A stretch of 64,000 nt of DNA, from contig NZ_AUHN01000006.1 in assembly GCF_000423205.1 (NCBI RefSeq), positions 124,001-188,000 on the forward strand, given 5' to 3'. The position numbers and the translations under genes are program-made. Numbering within the stretch: position 1 is the first letter of the stretch; each line of letters starts with the position of its first letter. Below, in pieces: positions 63,692 through 64,000 of the stretch. The notes beneath the pieces were generated by a model. The model did no database searches and was not told where the DNA came from. It saw nothing but the letters and a program-made list of their open reading frames with translations. This DNA is from Jonesia quinghaiensis DSM 15701. Its GTDB lineage: Bacteria > Actinomycetota > Actinomycetes > Actinomycetales > Cellulomonadaceae.

Positions 63692-64000
63692 ATGACAGCC
63701 ACGCATACACAGGAGGATGAGGCCGCCGATGCGGAGTTCCCGCTCTATGGGCGTAGGCACTCAAGCCGTCGAATCTTCATCAAAATGCTTGTGGCAGCAG
63801 TGCTGTCATTGGTCGCTGCGTTTGTGCTCGCTGTCGACGCGATGAAGTTGGCATCCGATCCGACCTTAGCGTTAAGTTGCGACCTCAATGCGGTACTGAG
63901 CTGTGGAACTGTCGCACTGTCATGGCAAGCCGAAGTATTTGGATTCCCCAATGTTTTCCTAGGGCTCATCTTTGAACCCATGGCAATCACTATGGCATTG
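63692..64000 (+). CDS. Vitamin K epoxide reductase family protein (N-terminal part)
   Basis: The visible 103 residues begin MTATHTQEDEAADAEF and contain a membrane span (LVAAVLSLVAAFVLAVDAM). LSCDLNAVLSCGTVALSWQ gives the conserved cysteine pair, and GFPNVFLGLIFEP the start of helix 2. This is the bacterial VKOR signature; these proteins reoxidise DsbA-like thiol oxidants outside the membrane in Actinobacteria. A strong GGAGGGGG precedes ATG 63692. The gene runs off the window. The 230-bp upstream gap to the divergent DUF885 gene shows no other feature. Confidence 0.88.
   Translation, partial: MTATHTQEDEAADAEFPLYGRRHSSRRIFIKMLVAAVLSLVAAFVLAVDAMKLASDPTLALSCDLNAVLSCGTVALSWQAEVFGFPNVFLGLIFEPMAITMAL

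Overview
The window looks like chromosomal DNA of a moderately GC-rich actinobacterium, probably a Micrococcales relative (a Jonesia/Cellulomonas-like genus is my guess only). The lineage evidence is a mycothiol-type MshB deacetylase, a DUF3117 protein, an actinobacterial SigE / zinc anti-sigma / HtrA / TatB module, a fused biotin carboxylase-BCCP (AccA3 type), the succinylase branch of lysine/DAP synthesis, and gene order that I recall as matching two Mycobacterium tuberculosis blocks (dapD-dapE-LOG-folP2-DUF3117-OMT-sigE-rseA-htrA-tatB, and sdhCDAB-cdd-deoA-add-pmm-deoD-lpdA). No tRNA, rRNA, CRISPR array, IS element or phage gene was seen.

Layout. 0-5.9 kb: end of a dipeptide ABC importer with a fused DppD-DppF ATPase, a decayed LolD-like ATPase remnant, typA, and mshB with a small membrane protein. 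5.9-12.5 kb: a giant VanW-family surface protein, then an aromatic amino-acid operon (an unrecognised ACT-domain protein, pheA, tyrA), an SH3-like small protein and ferredoxin. 12.5-19.3 kb: dapC, gltA, dapD, dapE, a LOG-family protein and a FolP2-type DHPS paralogue. 19.4-28.2 kb: DUF3117, leucyl aminopeptidase, an O-methyltransferase, the envelope-stress module sigE-rseA-htrA-tatB, trpS, a 2H phosphoesterase and a YihY/BrkB membrane protein. 28.3-34.6 kb: sdhCDAB, a mannose-1-phosphate guanylyltransferase and an M20 amidohydrolase.

34.6-50.3 kb is a nucleoside uptake and catabolism region: a BMP-type lipoprotein with its ATPase and two permeases, then cdd, deoA, a C39-like putative cysteine peptidase, add, deoC, and on the other strand purine nucleoside phosphorylase plus a phosphohexose/phosphopentose mutase. 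These units share a CGTTAAGC-containing promoter motif, with an identical 12-mer in front of cdd and deoD, which suggests one local regulator. A siderophore-interacting flavoprotein inside this region has two DtxR/IdeR-like boxes built into the arms of a terminator-like hairpin. CRP/GlxR-like sites lie in front of gltA and between sdhC and the guanylyltransferase.

50.3-58.9 kb is the most distinctive accessory block. A Nudix hydrolase and an ExoA-like glycosyltransferase come first, followed by a tightly overlapped six-gene minus-strand operon for a sialic-acid-type surface glycan: a CMP-sialate synthetase fused to a KdsC-like HAD domain, a short NeuB without SAF domain, a GT2, two neighbouring proteins with features of bacterial sialyl/polysialyltransferases, and a putative GT-B protein. 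No epimerase or exporter is present. The window ends with accA3, maf, a DUF885 metallopeptidase-like protein and the start of a VKOR-family protein.
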